From positions 1 through 64,000 of the forward strand of contig JASJFT010000168.1 in the NCBI GenBank assembly GCA_030770425.1: a stretch of DNA of 64,000 nucleotides, read 5' to 3'. Numbering within the stretch: position 1 is the stretch's first letter; every line of letters starts with the position of its first letter. Positions 1 through 10,867 of this stretch are shown here, piece after piece. The DNA comes from Darksidea phi. Its lineage: Eukaryota; Ascomycota; Dothideomycetes; Pleosporales; Lentitheciaceae. The position numbers and the translations under genes are program-made. The notes beneath the pieces were generated by a model. It ran no database searches and had not been told where the DNA came from. It saw nothing but the letters and a program-made list of their open reading frames with translations.

Positions 1-73
1 GACGCCGCTATGAGTTACCACTATTTGAACAACCCGTGGTTTCATCCAAATGGAGCTTATCCGAGTAGTGTCA

Positions 74-97
74 CCCCCCCCCCCCCCCCCCCCCCCC
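74..97. repeat. poly-C homopolymer, 24 C
   Basis: An uninterrupted run of 24 C, about 550 bp upstream of the acetyltransferase start codon. The rest of 1-649 shows no convincing coding signal on either strand. Such tracts vary by slippage and are prone to sequencing error, so the exact length is uncertain. Confidence 0.8.
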
Positions 98-649
98 GGA
101 TTATTGAAATCGGCTGATTTGATGAAGTGATGACGTTAAAGGTACAATTGGTAGGATGTTAAGCTAAAGAAACGTAGGAGATGGTAGTGATTAGCCCTTA
201 CATGGGCCTTAACCACTTTCCTCGGAGGGTTTTACATGCCTCATTTCGGCTTCCACGGCTTCCGTGTAAGCTCCTTCGCCCTTGCTACCCTATCAACGCG
301 CTAACCAGGTTTTGACATAATAGCGATTGTAACCTCAGATACCCATTTTTTTAACGTAGGCACATGTTCTATACTACTTAGGCCCGTGCCATAAACGACC
401 GGACGAATCGCGTCGTTATCGATAGACAAAATCGCAATCTCGCTACGACGTACACATGGCACCATTAACCAAATGTGGGAAATACCGCGTAGTATAGGAG
501 GCTGTGTACCCGTACAGTCAGCGACTCCAAATAAGGTGGGTCGTATGAGAGGTGCCGTCGACGTCCGCCCTGCTACAGAGTACTTTTGCTTCATATACAC
601 CATCTGACACGAACAAAACGCTATACATTTAGACAACGCAGTTCGTAAT

Positions 650-2168
650 ATGGTGGATGCCTCGGCTTTAGAGAAGTTACGACCTTGCGGTACGTTTACC
701 TACCAGCCTGCATTCCCCACATTCCGATTGCTTTTCCAACGACCACATCTAATAATGCTTGTATATAGGCCGCTTAGAGACGTTTTCAACGGCGCGACAC
801 CATCTTGGGTTCTATAAGAATGTGAGCTGCGCAGCAACGTACTCTAACCCGTCGTCAACAACGTCCCTTGAGAACATCGTCTTTCGCGCTCTCCGCATAG
901 TAATCGCCCGCCACTCCATACTTAGCGCCATTCCACTCCAGGAAGACAAATCTTATCCGAATGTGTACTTTGGCCGACTCCCTTCGATTGATCTGCGCAC
1001 GTGCGTTGTGTTTGTGGAACGAAAGAAGAGTGTAGGGGATGGTGAGAGAGATGAAGAGCTAGACCAGGTATTACAAGAACAGCATAATCGGGACTTCAAA
1101 GACAACGTTGGTTCAAACCCATTCTGGCGAGTGATTGTCTTGCATGAGCCCTCGAAGCCAGGAATCTTTACTGCGGCATGGGTCTTCCATCATGCGCTTG
1201 CGGATGGTACATCTGCGCTTGTGTTCCATCAAACATTGCTATCCGTTCTACAGACCATTCCATCCCATGCATCCGAAACAGAGACCTCGATTGTCCAGTC
1301 ATCTGAAAGGCCACTCCTACCTCCTCTAGAGGAGCTGCATCCACTTTCCATATCCGCACTATTTCTCATCAAAACTTTACTTGGGTTATGGCTCCCTAGC
1401 TGGTTTGATCCACGCCCTGCAAAACTCTGGACTGGCGGCCCTGTGTCTGATGATCCGGCACTCTTACATGCGGAGCTCCGCTCGCTTGTCCTTCCCCAAT
1501 CAACAACGAAGCAACTCCTCGAACTAAGTCGAAAGAACAAGACTACAATGACTGGGACATTACAATGCGTCATCGCCTCTGCCGTCCTATCCAACCTCGA
1601 CCCCGAAAAGTACGAAAGAGTGAAAGTCGATGGCCCCATCAGTATGCGCCGCTTCATGAAATGGGACGGAGGCAATATCGAAGACGAACTCGTCAGCGGT
1701 ATGACCGAGTACGCATACGTCCACGCCCGCCCTACCTCATCCCCACCACTCTCATCGAGCTTCTCCTGGGACGATGCTCGCGGCGTTCGTACCACCATCC
1801 AGAAGGAACTTGACAAGGAAGGACACAACAGTGTCGTTGGCTTGCTTCGCTGGGTCGACGACATGCACAAATACTTTACAGAGCAGGTGGGCAAGGAGAG
1901 GAAGAACACGTTTGAGATGTCGAATCTTGGGGTTTATCGTGAAAGGAAGAGTCAGCAAAATGAGGATACAAAAGGGGAAGGGGGTTGGAAGATCGGAAGG
2001 TGCGTGTTTAGTCAGTGTCCGAATGTGTGTGGGGCAGCGTTTGCAAGTAGTGTTGTTACAGGGGGGGACGGATGTGCGGTTCTGGTATTTACGTGGTATG
2101 ATGGGATTGTTGAAAGTGACATGATTGAGAAGGTGATCAAAAGTGTGGAGAAGGAGGTGCTTAAATGA
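650..2168 (+). CDS. alcohol acetyltransferase-like (AATase) protein, 479 aa, two exons
   Basis: Exons 650-689 and 769-2168, with intron 690-768 (donor GTACGT, acceptor TATATAG). The short first exon supplies the N-terminal MVDASALEKLRPCG, which continues into RLETFSTARHHLGFY. This is the conserved opening of fungal AATase/condensation-superfamily proteins; without it the ORF would start inside the motif. The active-site signature HHALADG is near residue 150, with His and Asp as expected for CoA-dependent acyl transfer. The family, typified by yeast Atf1/Atf2, acetylates alcohols or sterols; the substrate here cannot be told. It converges with the gene at 2346-2960, leaving 177 bp between stop codons. 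Family call is firm, function inferred. Confidence 0.85.
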
Positions 2169-2345
2169 GGAGGTGAAGTGCTGAGCAAAGCCCGCTAAAC
2201 ACAATAATCGTAATAACACAACATTAATCACGAAGGACCTTCTTCCATGACCATGAAGCAACCAGACTCTCAGTAATACACTTTCTCTATCTACTGGTAT
2301 CTAAACTTTTCACCCCCTCCATACCCTCAGTCCGCAACATCCTAA

Positions 2346-2960
2346 CTAGCACTCCAATCCCATCTTCCTCCTTGTCTGCGTATCATCCCACGTCTTCTTT
2401 CCCTCCACAACCGCAGCAAATACCGCCTTTCCGACCTTGACCACCACTTCCGCGCCCTTTTCCTCAGCCGATGCGGGCTTTCGTTTCTGTTTGCTGTTGG
2501 CCAATGCCAACGTCTTCTTCCCCTGAATAAACCCCGCATACCCAGCTGCGGCGGCATCTCTCACAGTCGGCTTCTCGAAAGTATGCTTTTTCACGTTTTC
2601 CCAAGTAAGTTTCGACTTGTTGGCCTTGAGGTTTCCACCCTCTGAAGGGCTGCTTGTCGCGTTTGGTGTGGGCCCGAGGCTTAGTTCGGCATAGTCTTCG
2701 GCGAGCAACTTTTCTGTAGAGGACTCGTATGTCGAGCTTGCTCGGGTACTTTTCGCGGGATAATCGTCGGCTTGGAGATCCTCTGAAGAATAAGAATGTG
2801 CGCTGTCATCGTCCGCACGAGAGTCTTCTGAAGAAGAAGAATGTACGCTGCAATCGTCCACGAAAAAATCTTCCGTGGAGGATGTGTGGTTTGTATATCT
2901 AGCTGGGGTGGGATCATAGGCGTGGGCGGTGGGCGGTGATGAGAGCTTTCTGGTCGGCAT
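2346..2960 (-). CDS. unrecognised Ser/Asp-rich repeat protein, 204 aa
   Basis: A single-exon gene whose product I do not recognise. Residues about 28-95 hold four degenerate repeats of a pattern close to [ST]-[ST]-E-[DK]-x3-[DE]-D-x-[SA], a serine/acid-rich, probably disordered and phosphorylatable tract. The C-terminal half is basic and compositionally different: it contains TWENVKKHTFEKPTVRDAAAAGYAGFIQGKK, written here as TWENVKKHTF and AAAAGYAGFIQGKK, followed by Lys-rich sequence. No signal peptide or membrane segment is seen. The length and smooth composition favour a real gene, but no family supports it. Confidence 0.55.
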   Translation of the reverse strand: MPTRKLSSPPTAHAYDPTPARYTNHTSSTEDFFVDDCSVHSSSSEDSRADDDSAHSYSSEDLQADDYPAKSTRASSTYESSTEKLLAEDYAELSLGPTPNATSSPSEGGNLKANKSKLTWENVKKHTFEKPTVRDAAAAGYAGFIQGKKTLALANSKQKRKPASAEEKGAEVVVKVGKAVFAAVVEGKKTWDDTQTRRKMGLEC

Positions 2961-3678
2961 TGCTGGGGCTTGTAGGCCGTGTGGAGACTCAGATCAATGT
3001 CTTTTACTGGTTGAAAAAGAGTGCCATGTATTATTTCCGAACAACATTTCTGTCGGATTAGCGAGATACGGTGCAAGTAAGAGTGTTCGTCTTGTGAAAC
3101 GGTGAAGAGGTTGTCTGTAAATTTCCGAGCCTCGGTGAAGAATAGTTATGTTTGAAAGGTTTCGATGATTCAGTTTCTTTGTCAAGAACCGCTTTCAATG
3201 TTGCAGTCTAAATATAGTCGGGGAGAAGATAAAGAAGTAGTTGGTGATAAGCGCATTGTGAAGATAAAGTTCACGCACGTGACGGCTTCATCTTGAGGAA
3301 GCACATAATGTAGAGCAATGCGGCTACAAAGATTGGGAACCAATTTATTGGGACAAACAAGTTCCTGCATTACGATATGATGTTGTTCGGCGACCCCAAG
3401 ATGGTATGTCTCAAGCCAAAGCGATGACCGATGAGTCGCTTGAAGAAGAGGGTAGATTACCAAGGACAATAAAAACTTGTGGATACTTGAGGAGTAGAAA
3501 TTCAACGATGGAAAGGATACGTAAGGTGGCGAGATGAGAAAGAAAGCTCACGGAATTGGGTAGGAGCATTCGCAAGAGAAAGTTAATAGTCTATATTTTC
3601 ACGGCCACAAACACGCTACCATCACTACCAAACCCTAAACACCATTTCCCTATCGTCACTCACTTCCCCACTTCCACC
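2961..3678. other. intergenic, no gene seen
   Basis: This 718-bp gap separates two minus-strand genes. Short overlapping ORFs are present, but none has a recognisable domain or consistent splice structure. It should hold the promoter of the Ser/Asp-repeat gene and the 3' region of the NmrA-like gene. Confidence 0.5.
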
Positions 3679-4821
3679 CTACAGCACACTACTCCAATCC
3701 TCCTTCTCAACATACTCTTCGACAGTAGTAGCCTTCACATCAACACCAAACCTCTCCTTCGCCTGCCACGGATATAGCACATTAGGATCACCACCATCAT
3801 ACCCAAACTCGTCAATATACTGAAACATCTCAGCAAGCTCCTTGCCAATCGTGCCCATACCCTGCTCTAGGACCGAGCCGTCGATCTGCTCAAAGTCGAC
3901 GGGTACCTTGTTGACGCGCGACCAGATGGCGCAGAAGGTGTTCCAGTTGAGCTTGGAGCCACAGCCCATCATATTGGTGTGTGGGGGAAGTTCGAGCAAG
4001 GCTTTTACGAAGTTTCCTGGATGCTGGTATTAGCTACTGGGCTTGGTTCTGAAATGATGGGAGATAGGAAAGGTGGAGATCTACCGGTGTCTCTGTTTGG
4101 ATCTGCCATGGGGAACTCCTTCTCCCCACTCATAGCCATCTGTAACTTATACCTTCCATTCTCCCCCTTCTTCGGCACAGCGCCATCTTTCCAATTCGAT
4201 GCAAAAGCGCCCAACTGCAACAACCTCGTCTTATCCCACAGTTCGGGATACTTTGTCTTACAATACTCAACAGCCTGCCACTTGGAATCGAAATGCCAGT
4301 TAAACGTAATCTTGCCCTTACTTAGGACTTTAGAAGAATTCAGGGTGCTGAGAATGAAGTGGGTCAAAGTGGGAGTAGCGGCAGCGGCGTCGACGATGTT
4401 CTTGCCTTGCTGCACTTCGCGCTCGTAGGCGATTTCGTTGATGGTGACTCCGCGAGAGTGGGCGAGCGTGTGGGCAGTTGGGTCGCTGACGTGGACCCAG
4501 AAGTCTGTGGTACCGAAGACGACGTCTGCGCCGGCGAAGGCTTTCTTTAGACTATCTACATCGTTCAGTTCGGCGGCTTGGACCTCGATGCCTTGGGATT
4601 TCAAAGCGGAGGCTGAGGGTTTGCTGGGGTCGCGTGTGAGGCCGCGGACGTGCCATCCGGGGAGCGTAGAGAAGAGTGATGCTACGGAACCGCCCTAGTG
4701 TGGTGTTAGAAAGATTATGGAATGGGAGTATGGTGAAGAATGTGAAGATTAAGCAAGGGAGGGAAGTCCTTACCTGGTTTCCAGTCGCACCAAGGACAGC
4801 GATGGTTTTCTTTGCAGACAT
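3679..4821 (-). CDS. NmrA-like NAD(P)-binding protein, 331 aa, three exons
   Basis: Exons, in order of transcription: 4774-4821, 4085-4694 and 3679-4016. Donors are GTAAGG and GTAGAT, acceptors TAG and CAG, and the phases join exactly. Exon 1 encodes MSAKKTIAVLGATGNQ, the Gly-rich Rossmann P-loop (GATGNQGG after splicing) of atypical short-chain dehydrogenases. Segments such as VFGTTDFW and THFILSTLNSSKVLSKG are typical of NmrA/HSCARG-like proteins. NmrA members bind NAD(P) and often act as redox-sensing regulators or isoflavone-reductase-like enzymes, and the classical Tyr-x3-Lys catalytic pair is not obvious. Single gene, no cluster context; substrate or partner unknown. Confidence 0.88.
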
Positions 4822-5564
4822 TGTTGCTGTGAAGTGCTCAGTTGATGTAATTGAGAAGATACTGATGTTGATGCCATTCTTCTATCGCCTTTACACACTT
4901 CTTATATACTCCTCATTGCCAGCACATCGGCCTGAACTCTTGAACCAGCTCCCGAATCCCGAACATCTTTCTAAGCAACTGCACATTCTTACCAACTATG
5001 CAACTAAGTTCTACGCCCAGTCATACCTAAATCCTGGTGGTGAAGCGCAGGTTCATTCATCCACTGTAAATGCACTCCAGCCATGTTTGCTCTCGCTAGC
5101 CCGCGCTGGGAATTACGCCAGGCGCGTATTGCCCGTTTTGTCATATTCACGTGGCATAGTGTATGCGACTAGCGGGCGTATCGCCCCAACCTATACGATA
5201 AGCAATAGCCCTATAACATTAGAGTGCAGCACTCCAGCTGACCAAATATAAATTTATATATAGAGCGATCGCTACAACTTCGGTCTCGCATGCTAGAGAA
5301 GAGCGGTAGGACGACGCTTGGCCGTGGACTTTCGCGCCGTGGCGACCGATCTTGTCAGCTTTGTAAGCTCAACACCGACACCGCCGAACTTGCGCCCTAC
5401 TTATGCACATTTTTTTCAATGACGAGAAACGACTGCGGAGGAATAAATGTACCGACGGAGATTTGGGGCACCGAAAGAAAGGATTCTCGGGCAAGGTCGA
5501 AATGGGGCCGAAGATTGCCAAACGAAGAATCTTTCACATCGATTCATGCTGCTAAAAGATACTA
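4822..5564. other. intergenic, no gene seen
   Basis: This stretch lies between the start of the NmrA-like gene and the left edge of the AT-rich palindromic element. It should include the NmrA-like promoter. Base composition is ordinary, in sharp contrast to the element that begins at 5565. No ORF here has a recognisable domain. Confidence 0.5.
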
Positions 5565-5929
5565 ACGTGTTTTATAAGCATGCCGTCAATACAAGTAAGC
5601 CGCCACCTTTTACTAAGAAATATTAAAAGCTTAATAACTCTATCAATACTAGGCGGATTTATATAAAAGTTGATTTATTTTAAAGCCCTAGATTAGGGCT
5701 TTCTAAAAAACTAAAAGTTTTCTAATTATAATAAGTATAGGAATAGTTACTAAGCTTAGAAGTTAATTAACTCGCTTAAGGTTTAATCCTTGTAACTAGT
5801 ACTAAACTACTATAATAAATTTTAATACTTTTATAGCTTATTATATTAAGTATAATATATATATAGTAGAAATATATATATCTATAGTCTAAAATTAAAG
5901 AAGATATATAAGAAAGTAGTTAAGAAAAG
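5565..5929 (+). repeat. left terminal inverted repeat, 365 bp
   Basis: Each base pairs with the position 12173 minus its coordinate on the right arm, without any indel. I compared the arms by eye and found one internal difference (G at 5919 against the complement of T at 6254, a G-to-A type change) before they diverge near 5929-5930. Confidence 0.85.
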
Positions 5930-6243
5930 CTAAGTCTAGCTTATAAAATATTATAAGAAAGAAATAACTATATATAAGATTTATAACTCTATATCTATAC
6001 TCTAATTATTTAGTAAAGTATATAAAAACTTAAAAATATAAGTTTAAATAATTATTTACTTAGAAAATTAAAGTTTAAAATATTTAATAAATAGATTATA
6101 TTAAAGAAATAAGCTATTTAGAGTATATATAAGCTTAATTTAATATTTTATATAATCTTTATATATATTAGTAGAATACTAAAAAGTTAGATTATATAAA
6201 TAAATATATTTTATATCTTAAGCTTTTAAACTAGTTTTTAAAA

Positions 6244-6608
6244 CTTTTCTTAATTACTTTCTTATATATCTTCTTTAATTTTAGACTATAGATATATATA
6301 TTTCTACTATATATATATTATACTTAATATAATAAGCTATAAAAGTATTAAAATTTATTATAGTAGTTTAGTACTAGTTACAAGGATTAAACCTTAAGCG
6401 AGTTAATTAACTTCTAAGCTTAGTAACTATTCCTATACTTATTATAATTAGAAAACTTTTAGTTTTTTAGAAAGCCCTAATCTAGGGCTTTAAAATAAAT
6501 CAACTTTTATATAAATCCGCCTAGTATTGATAGAGTTATTAAGCTTTTAATATTTCTTAGTAAAAGGTGGCGGCTTACTTGTATTGACGGCATGCTTATA
6601 AAACACGT
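6244..6608 (-). repeat. right terminal inverted repeat, 365 bp
   Basis: Reverse complement of 5565-5929. It ends 167 bp from the stop codon of the DRS2-type flippase gene, so the element sits immediately beyond that gene's 3' end and may lie in or next to its 3' untranslated or terminator region. Confidence 0.85.
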
Positions 6609-6774
6609 TACATACTATCAAACAGCCCATTTTGAGCACTCGCCCATACATGAACCAAAAAGCGAACACAGTCAAGAATCGAAAACCCACCCCATGCCCC
6701 TCGAAACGCCCTATTGAAAAACGAACATCCCAGTGTGATTGTAGAATGCAAAACCAAAACGACCAGAGATATGA

Positions 6775-9700
6775 CTACTTCCTCGAACTAGCCATATGTC
6801 CATAACGATCTCTCTCACGCGTCGTATCGTACGCTTGCAGAACACGCGCTTGCGATTCATCCGTTTGCGAGAAAGCGTACCCGCGCTGTTTGCGCATGCG
6901 CTGCACTTGACGCACTTTGCGAATGGCTTTTTGGAATTGTTCCATACTGCGATAGCATATCAGCGACTATTCATTGAAGGGCTACAAGGCAGGAGTGCAC
7001 ATACCGAGGCCTGTAATCCTGAATGTTATACTTCTGAATCTCTTGAACGTGGTGGTACGATTGCGGAAAGTACATTCTCTTGGCGTACTTCCACGCAAAA
7101 TCTCTTATCAAACACAGAGGCGGTAACACGCAAAGCATAGCCCAGAACCGTGGATCTGGAAACATGCGCTGGATAACGCCAATGTACTCCAGCGACGTGT
7201 TCGCTTTAGGGGCCACGATCGCGTAAATGGGGAGAAGGATGAACCAAAGGAGCATGGAGCCCGGGATAGCCAGTACGGTGTACTTGGTCCAGATGTTCGT
7301 GATGAGAGCGGCTTTGAGCAGGACGGTAGCGAGTGCGGCGGTGTAAAGAGATGTACCCCAGACCCAGTGACCCGCATTGCGCCCATCAGGTTGTGGCCAG
7401 TCCCAAACGATGAAAGCTTGCGACGCGAAGTACAGGATCAGAGAATGGTAGAAGCCGTTTGCGACCCACGACCAGAACGAGTGCATCCTGAAGAAGACGC
7501 CACTCTGGCTGAGCTTATACATCTGCGGGTAACGATCCAGGAGCCGGGCGCTGACGAACTGGTCGAAGATACCTAAGACGAACGGAGGTGCGGCCGTGAA
7601 GAATACATTGTAGAAAGTAAGTGTCCAAGACTCGTAGATAATCTGGCCTGAGAAGGCGTTTTGGAAGGAATACCAAAACTGGGTCATAAAGAGCGCAATG
7701 TTCTTGTAGAAGGAGTACAAGATAACTTTGCTGATACGCTGGTAGCTCCACGCACCGTGTACGAGGAGAAGCTTGCGGAGATAGCGGAACTGACCGATAG
7801 CGATATCTGCGCTTCGAGCAGCCTGAAGACCTTCTACACCGCTGATACCGACACCGACATGGGCGGCTTGAATCATGGAGACGTCGTTGGCACCATCGCC
7901 GATGGCGAGGAGGATCGCCTTTAGATGTCGTTTGACCAGCTTGACTACCAAGGCTTTCTGTAGCGGAGATACACGACAGCAGATGACAGCCTTACACTTG
8001 ATGGCCAAATCAAGGAACTGCTTCTCCAGGTCACGTTCCAAGGCATACGTGAGCGATTTGCCGTCAATGACAAGGGCAAGCACGTCCATTTCCGCCCCTC
8101 CCTGGCTTTGACTGTTGATGGCATTTAACTTCTTCAGGATGTTGTCCCGTGTCCCCTCTTTCGACTCTTCATTGACAATCAACAAGCTCATGTCCTCACT
8201 AATCAACTTGCAGCTCATGCCGATGTTTATGGCGGTTTCTTGGCGATCACCCGTCAACACCCAAATCTTGATGCCAGCGGTTTGCAGGGTAGCGATAGTG
8301 TCGGGAACACCGTCCTGGAGCTTGTCCTCTATAGCGGTGGCCCCGAGAAGAGTAAAGTCGTGCTCAATAAGCTCGGCAGCCTTGTCAAGCTCCTCGGCCC
8401 GGTTTCCGCTAACAGTAGTACTCGCTTTGTTGAAGACTTTGAGCCATTCTTGAAACTCATTTTCTGGAATCTCGCGCATGGCTAAGCAAAGCGTACGAAG
8501 GCCGTCAGCGGCATACTCCTCTAGATGAGTGAGAGTCGTCTCCACAAAGGGGTTTTCTTTGCCAAGTCGCTCCAGGATCACGGTGTCGGCACCCTTGCAG
8601 TAACAGATGATCTTGCCTTCTGGGGTCCGAAAGATGGTCGACATCCTCTTCCTCGTGGAGTTGAATTCCAAGACAGCCAACAGCTCATACTCCAGCTCCC
8701 TTCCATCCACAAGAATCCTCACAGCTCGAGGTTTGCGTGCAATAAACCTGTAGCCTAGGAGGACAGCTCCTTCAACCAAAGCTCCCTCATCAGGCGATGC
8801 GGCCTGGTACTTGATCTCCTCCTTTTCGCTACCTCTTTCGGGAATAACCGTGTGACATGTCGAGAGCAGCGTGAGGAAGTGCTTGATGATGTCTCTGTTG
8901 TGATGGACCTTGCGATTCTCTTCCAACTTGGCAAAATCGTGGATGCCGACCTCAACTCCATCCTCAAATGTAGCCCGCCTGTCTTCAGGAACTTCGTCCG
9001 CGTACTGAATGCCGGCGATGGACGACTGTCTGAACTCCATCATGTTCTGTGTCAAAGTTCCGGTCTTATCGGAGAAGATATACTCGATCTGCCCGAGTTC
9101 TTCAACCAGCGACGACGTACGACAATTCGCGGGTGTGTCTGTAGGCTCGTAGTAGATGTCGAGGTCAGAGTCAATCAAGCTGCCCGTGTAATATTTTACG
9201 ACTTCGATGGTGACAAATAGCGAGATGGGAACCAAATTGGAGTAGAGCACCCAGTAAGTTAGTAGATCAGAGAAGAATTGCTTGGCGCCGTTGAAGTCGG
9301 AGTACCGAAGATATTCCAGCTGTCCGCCCCTAATCGTCCTGATAAGCACGTCACCGACGGAACTGATGATGCTGAGTCCGATGAGAATGGCGACAAGCAT
9401 AAGAATCTGCTTGTTCACCATTCTCTCGACCGCAGTAGTCTTGATAGGGGTAGCTGTAGCGTTTCTCATGAGCTTGGTCTCGTGCCCTGTGAAGACGACC
9501 ACGCCGTGGATCCAGGGTGTGTTCCTGAGTGTGGCTCCACGCAATAAAAGCTGGTCTGGTGCTAATGGGAGTTCCTTTTCTCCTCCACCCGCTGCGATGG
9601 TCAAAGTCGCTTCGTACGTGTAGAGGCTGCTATTTGGCTGTTCCGATCTGATTTTTCCGCCCAAGCGCGAGAGTTCGGCTGGACTGACATAGTCGGCCGT

Positions 9701-10867
9701 TTCCGGAATACCTTGTTTGATCTTTAGATTGGTCTCGCCGTCCAAGTTGGCAGTCTCAATATAACACAAGCCTTCGGGTTCCGATGAGGCGAGCAGAACA
9801 AGATCTGCAGGAAACGGCGCCTCCGATTCGACACGAACGATATCCCCAACCGCAACCTTGACCCATTGAGTTTCCTCAAAGGATGACCCTCTGAGCACCT
9901 GCGCTTTTGAGTGGTTCAGAGTCGAATCCGACTGTTTCCGCCTATAGTCCTCGATGTATTCCTTGACGGCAGATACAATCAGGACAACGCAGAGGGGAAC
10001 GATGGTGGTATATCGCTTCGTGGGAGAAATGCCGGGAATTTGTTGTAGGATAGCCGTGAACAAGAAGAAAAGATTGGCGTATTTGGAGAATTGTTCGTAG
10101 AGGAATTTCGGGAGGAAAGTGATGGCGTTGTATTTGGTGGTCGAAATGTGGTTGTTCAGGTACTTGTTCGCGGCGTTGGCTGGTGGGTTGTTCAGGTGTA
10201 TTATCCTGGGGCCCAGCGTCGATGGATCTGGCGCTCCCCGCCCAAAGCCAAACTTGAAGGTCCCAGAACTGCGCTTTTTCGGGGCTTTCCTGTCCTCATA
10301 CCCGCCCGAAGTGTCCGGCCGCCCCTGTTGTGCGGCATGCTCGGTCAAGGGCAGGTCCATTTCCGAGTACTCTGGCCGGTTCCCAAACATGTTCTTCACG
10401 CGACCCGTGAGACCTCCGCCCATGCTCAGAATGCTGTTCCTATTAGCCTTCTTGTTGGTCGCCGGACTCATCTCGGCCGGAGTGTAGCTGCCGCCAGAGG
10501 CATAGTACCCTTGCACCGAGTGATCGTCATCTGGGGGTATGTCGGCATCAGAATATCGCTGGTAATTATGCAGATCTGATGACTGCGAATATAAATGCCC
10601 TCCGTCTGTAGAGTATGGATTGGCCCCAGCGGGTGGTGCGCCAGGCCCTCCCGGAAGACCTGCGTTTGGCCTGCCACCCACGAAACTATCATACGATTCA
10701 GAGGGCCGGCCCTGCGGCGTGTCGGAGTTGTTTATGTCATAGCGGTGAAGTAAATCATCGTCGTTTACGGGCGGTTGCGAGCCGGTGTAATACGTTGGTT
10801 GATTGTCTTCGAAGTCGATCAGGTTGTCGCTATGAGGCGGCGGTGCACCTGGAGGGCGACCGGCCAT
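6775..10867 (-). CDS. DRS2: DRS2-type phospholipid flippase (P4-ATPase), 1,344 aa, two exons
   Basis: Exons 7005-10867 and 6775-6946; donor GTATGT, acceptor CAG. The second exon adds 57 residues beginning MEQFQKAIRKVRQVQRMRKQ, the conserved regulatory C-tail of fungal Drs2; a model ending in exon 1 would lack it. I start at the Met of MAGRPPGAPP, the usual opening, seven codons inside the ORF. Motifs include the DGETN dephosphorylation loop (about residue 376), PISL in membrane helix 4, the phosphorylated DKTGTLT Asp at about residue 600, and GDGANDVSMIQ in the hinge. The N-terminal 200 residues are disordered and Pro/Gly-rich. Drs2 flips phosphatidylserine and -ethanolamine to the cytosolic leaflet of the trans-Golgi with a Cdc50-type partner. 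Confidence 0.96.

Larger units (their letters stand above)
5565..6608. mobile_element. palindromic non-autonomous element, Tc1/mariner-pogo-like MITE, RIP-mutated
   Basis: The 1,044-bp element begins ACGTGTTTTATAAGC and ends with its reverse complement, GCTTATAAAACACGT. It is flanked on both sides by the dinucleotide TA (5563-5564 and 6609-6610), the target duplication of Tc1/mariner and fungal Fot1/pogo elements. Two inverted arms of 365 bp surround a 314-bp core. There is no transposase ORF, so it is non-autonomous or a hollowed-out copy. The core and most of each arm are almost pure A/T and nearly free of CA and TG dinucleotides, the product of saturating RIP. Superfamily assignment rests on termini and TA duplication only. 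Confidence 0.85.

Noticed and set aside
1229..1909. 226-codon frame antisense to the acetyltransferase
   Set aside because: A shadow of the coding strand; the sense frame carries the HHxxxDG motif.
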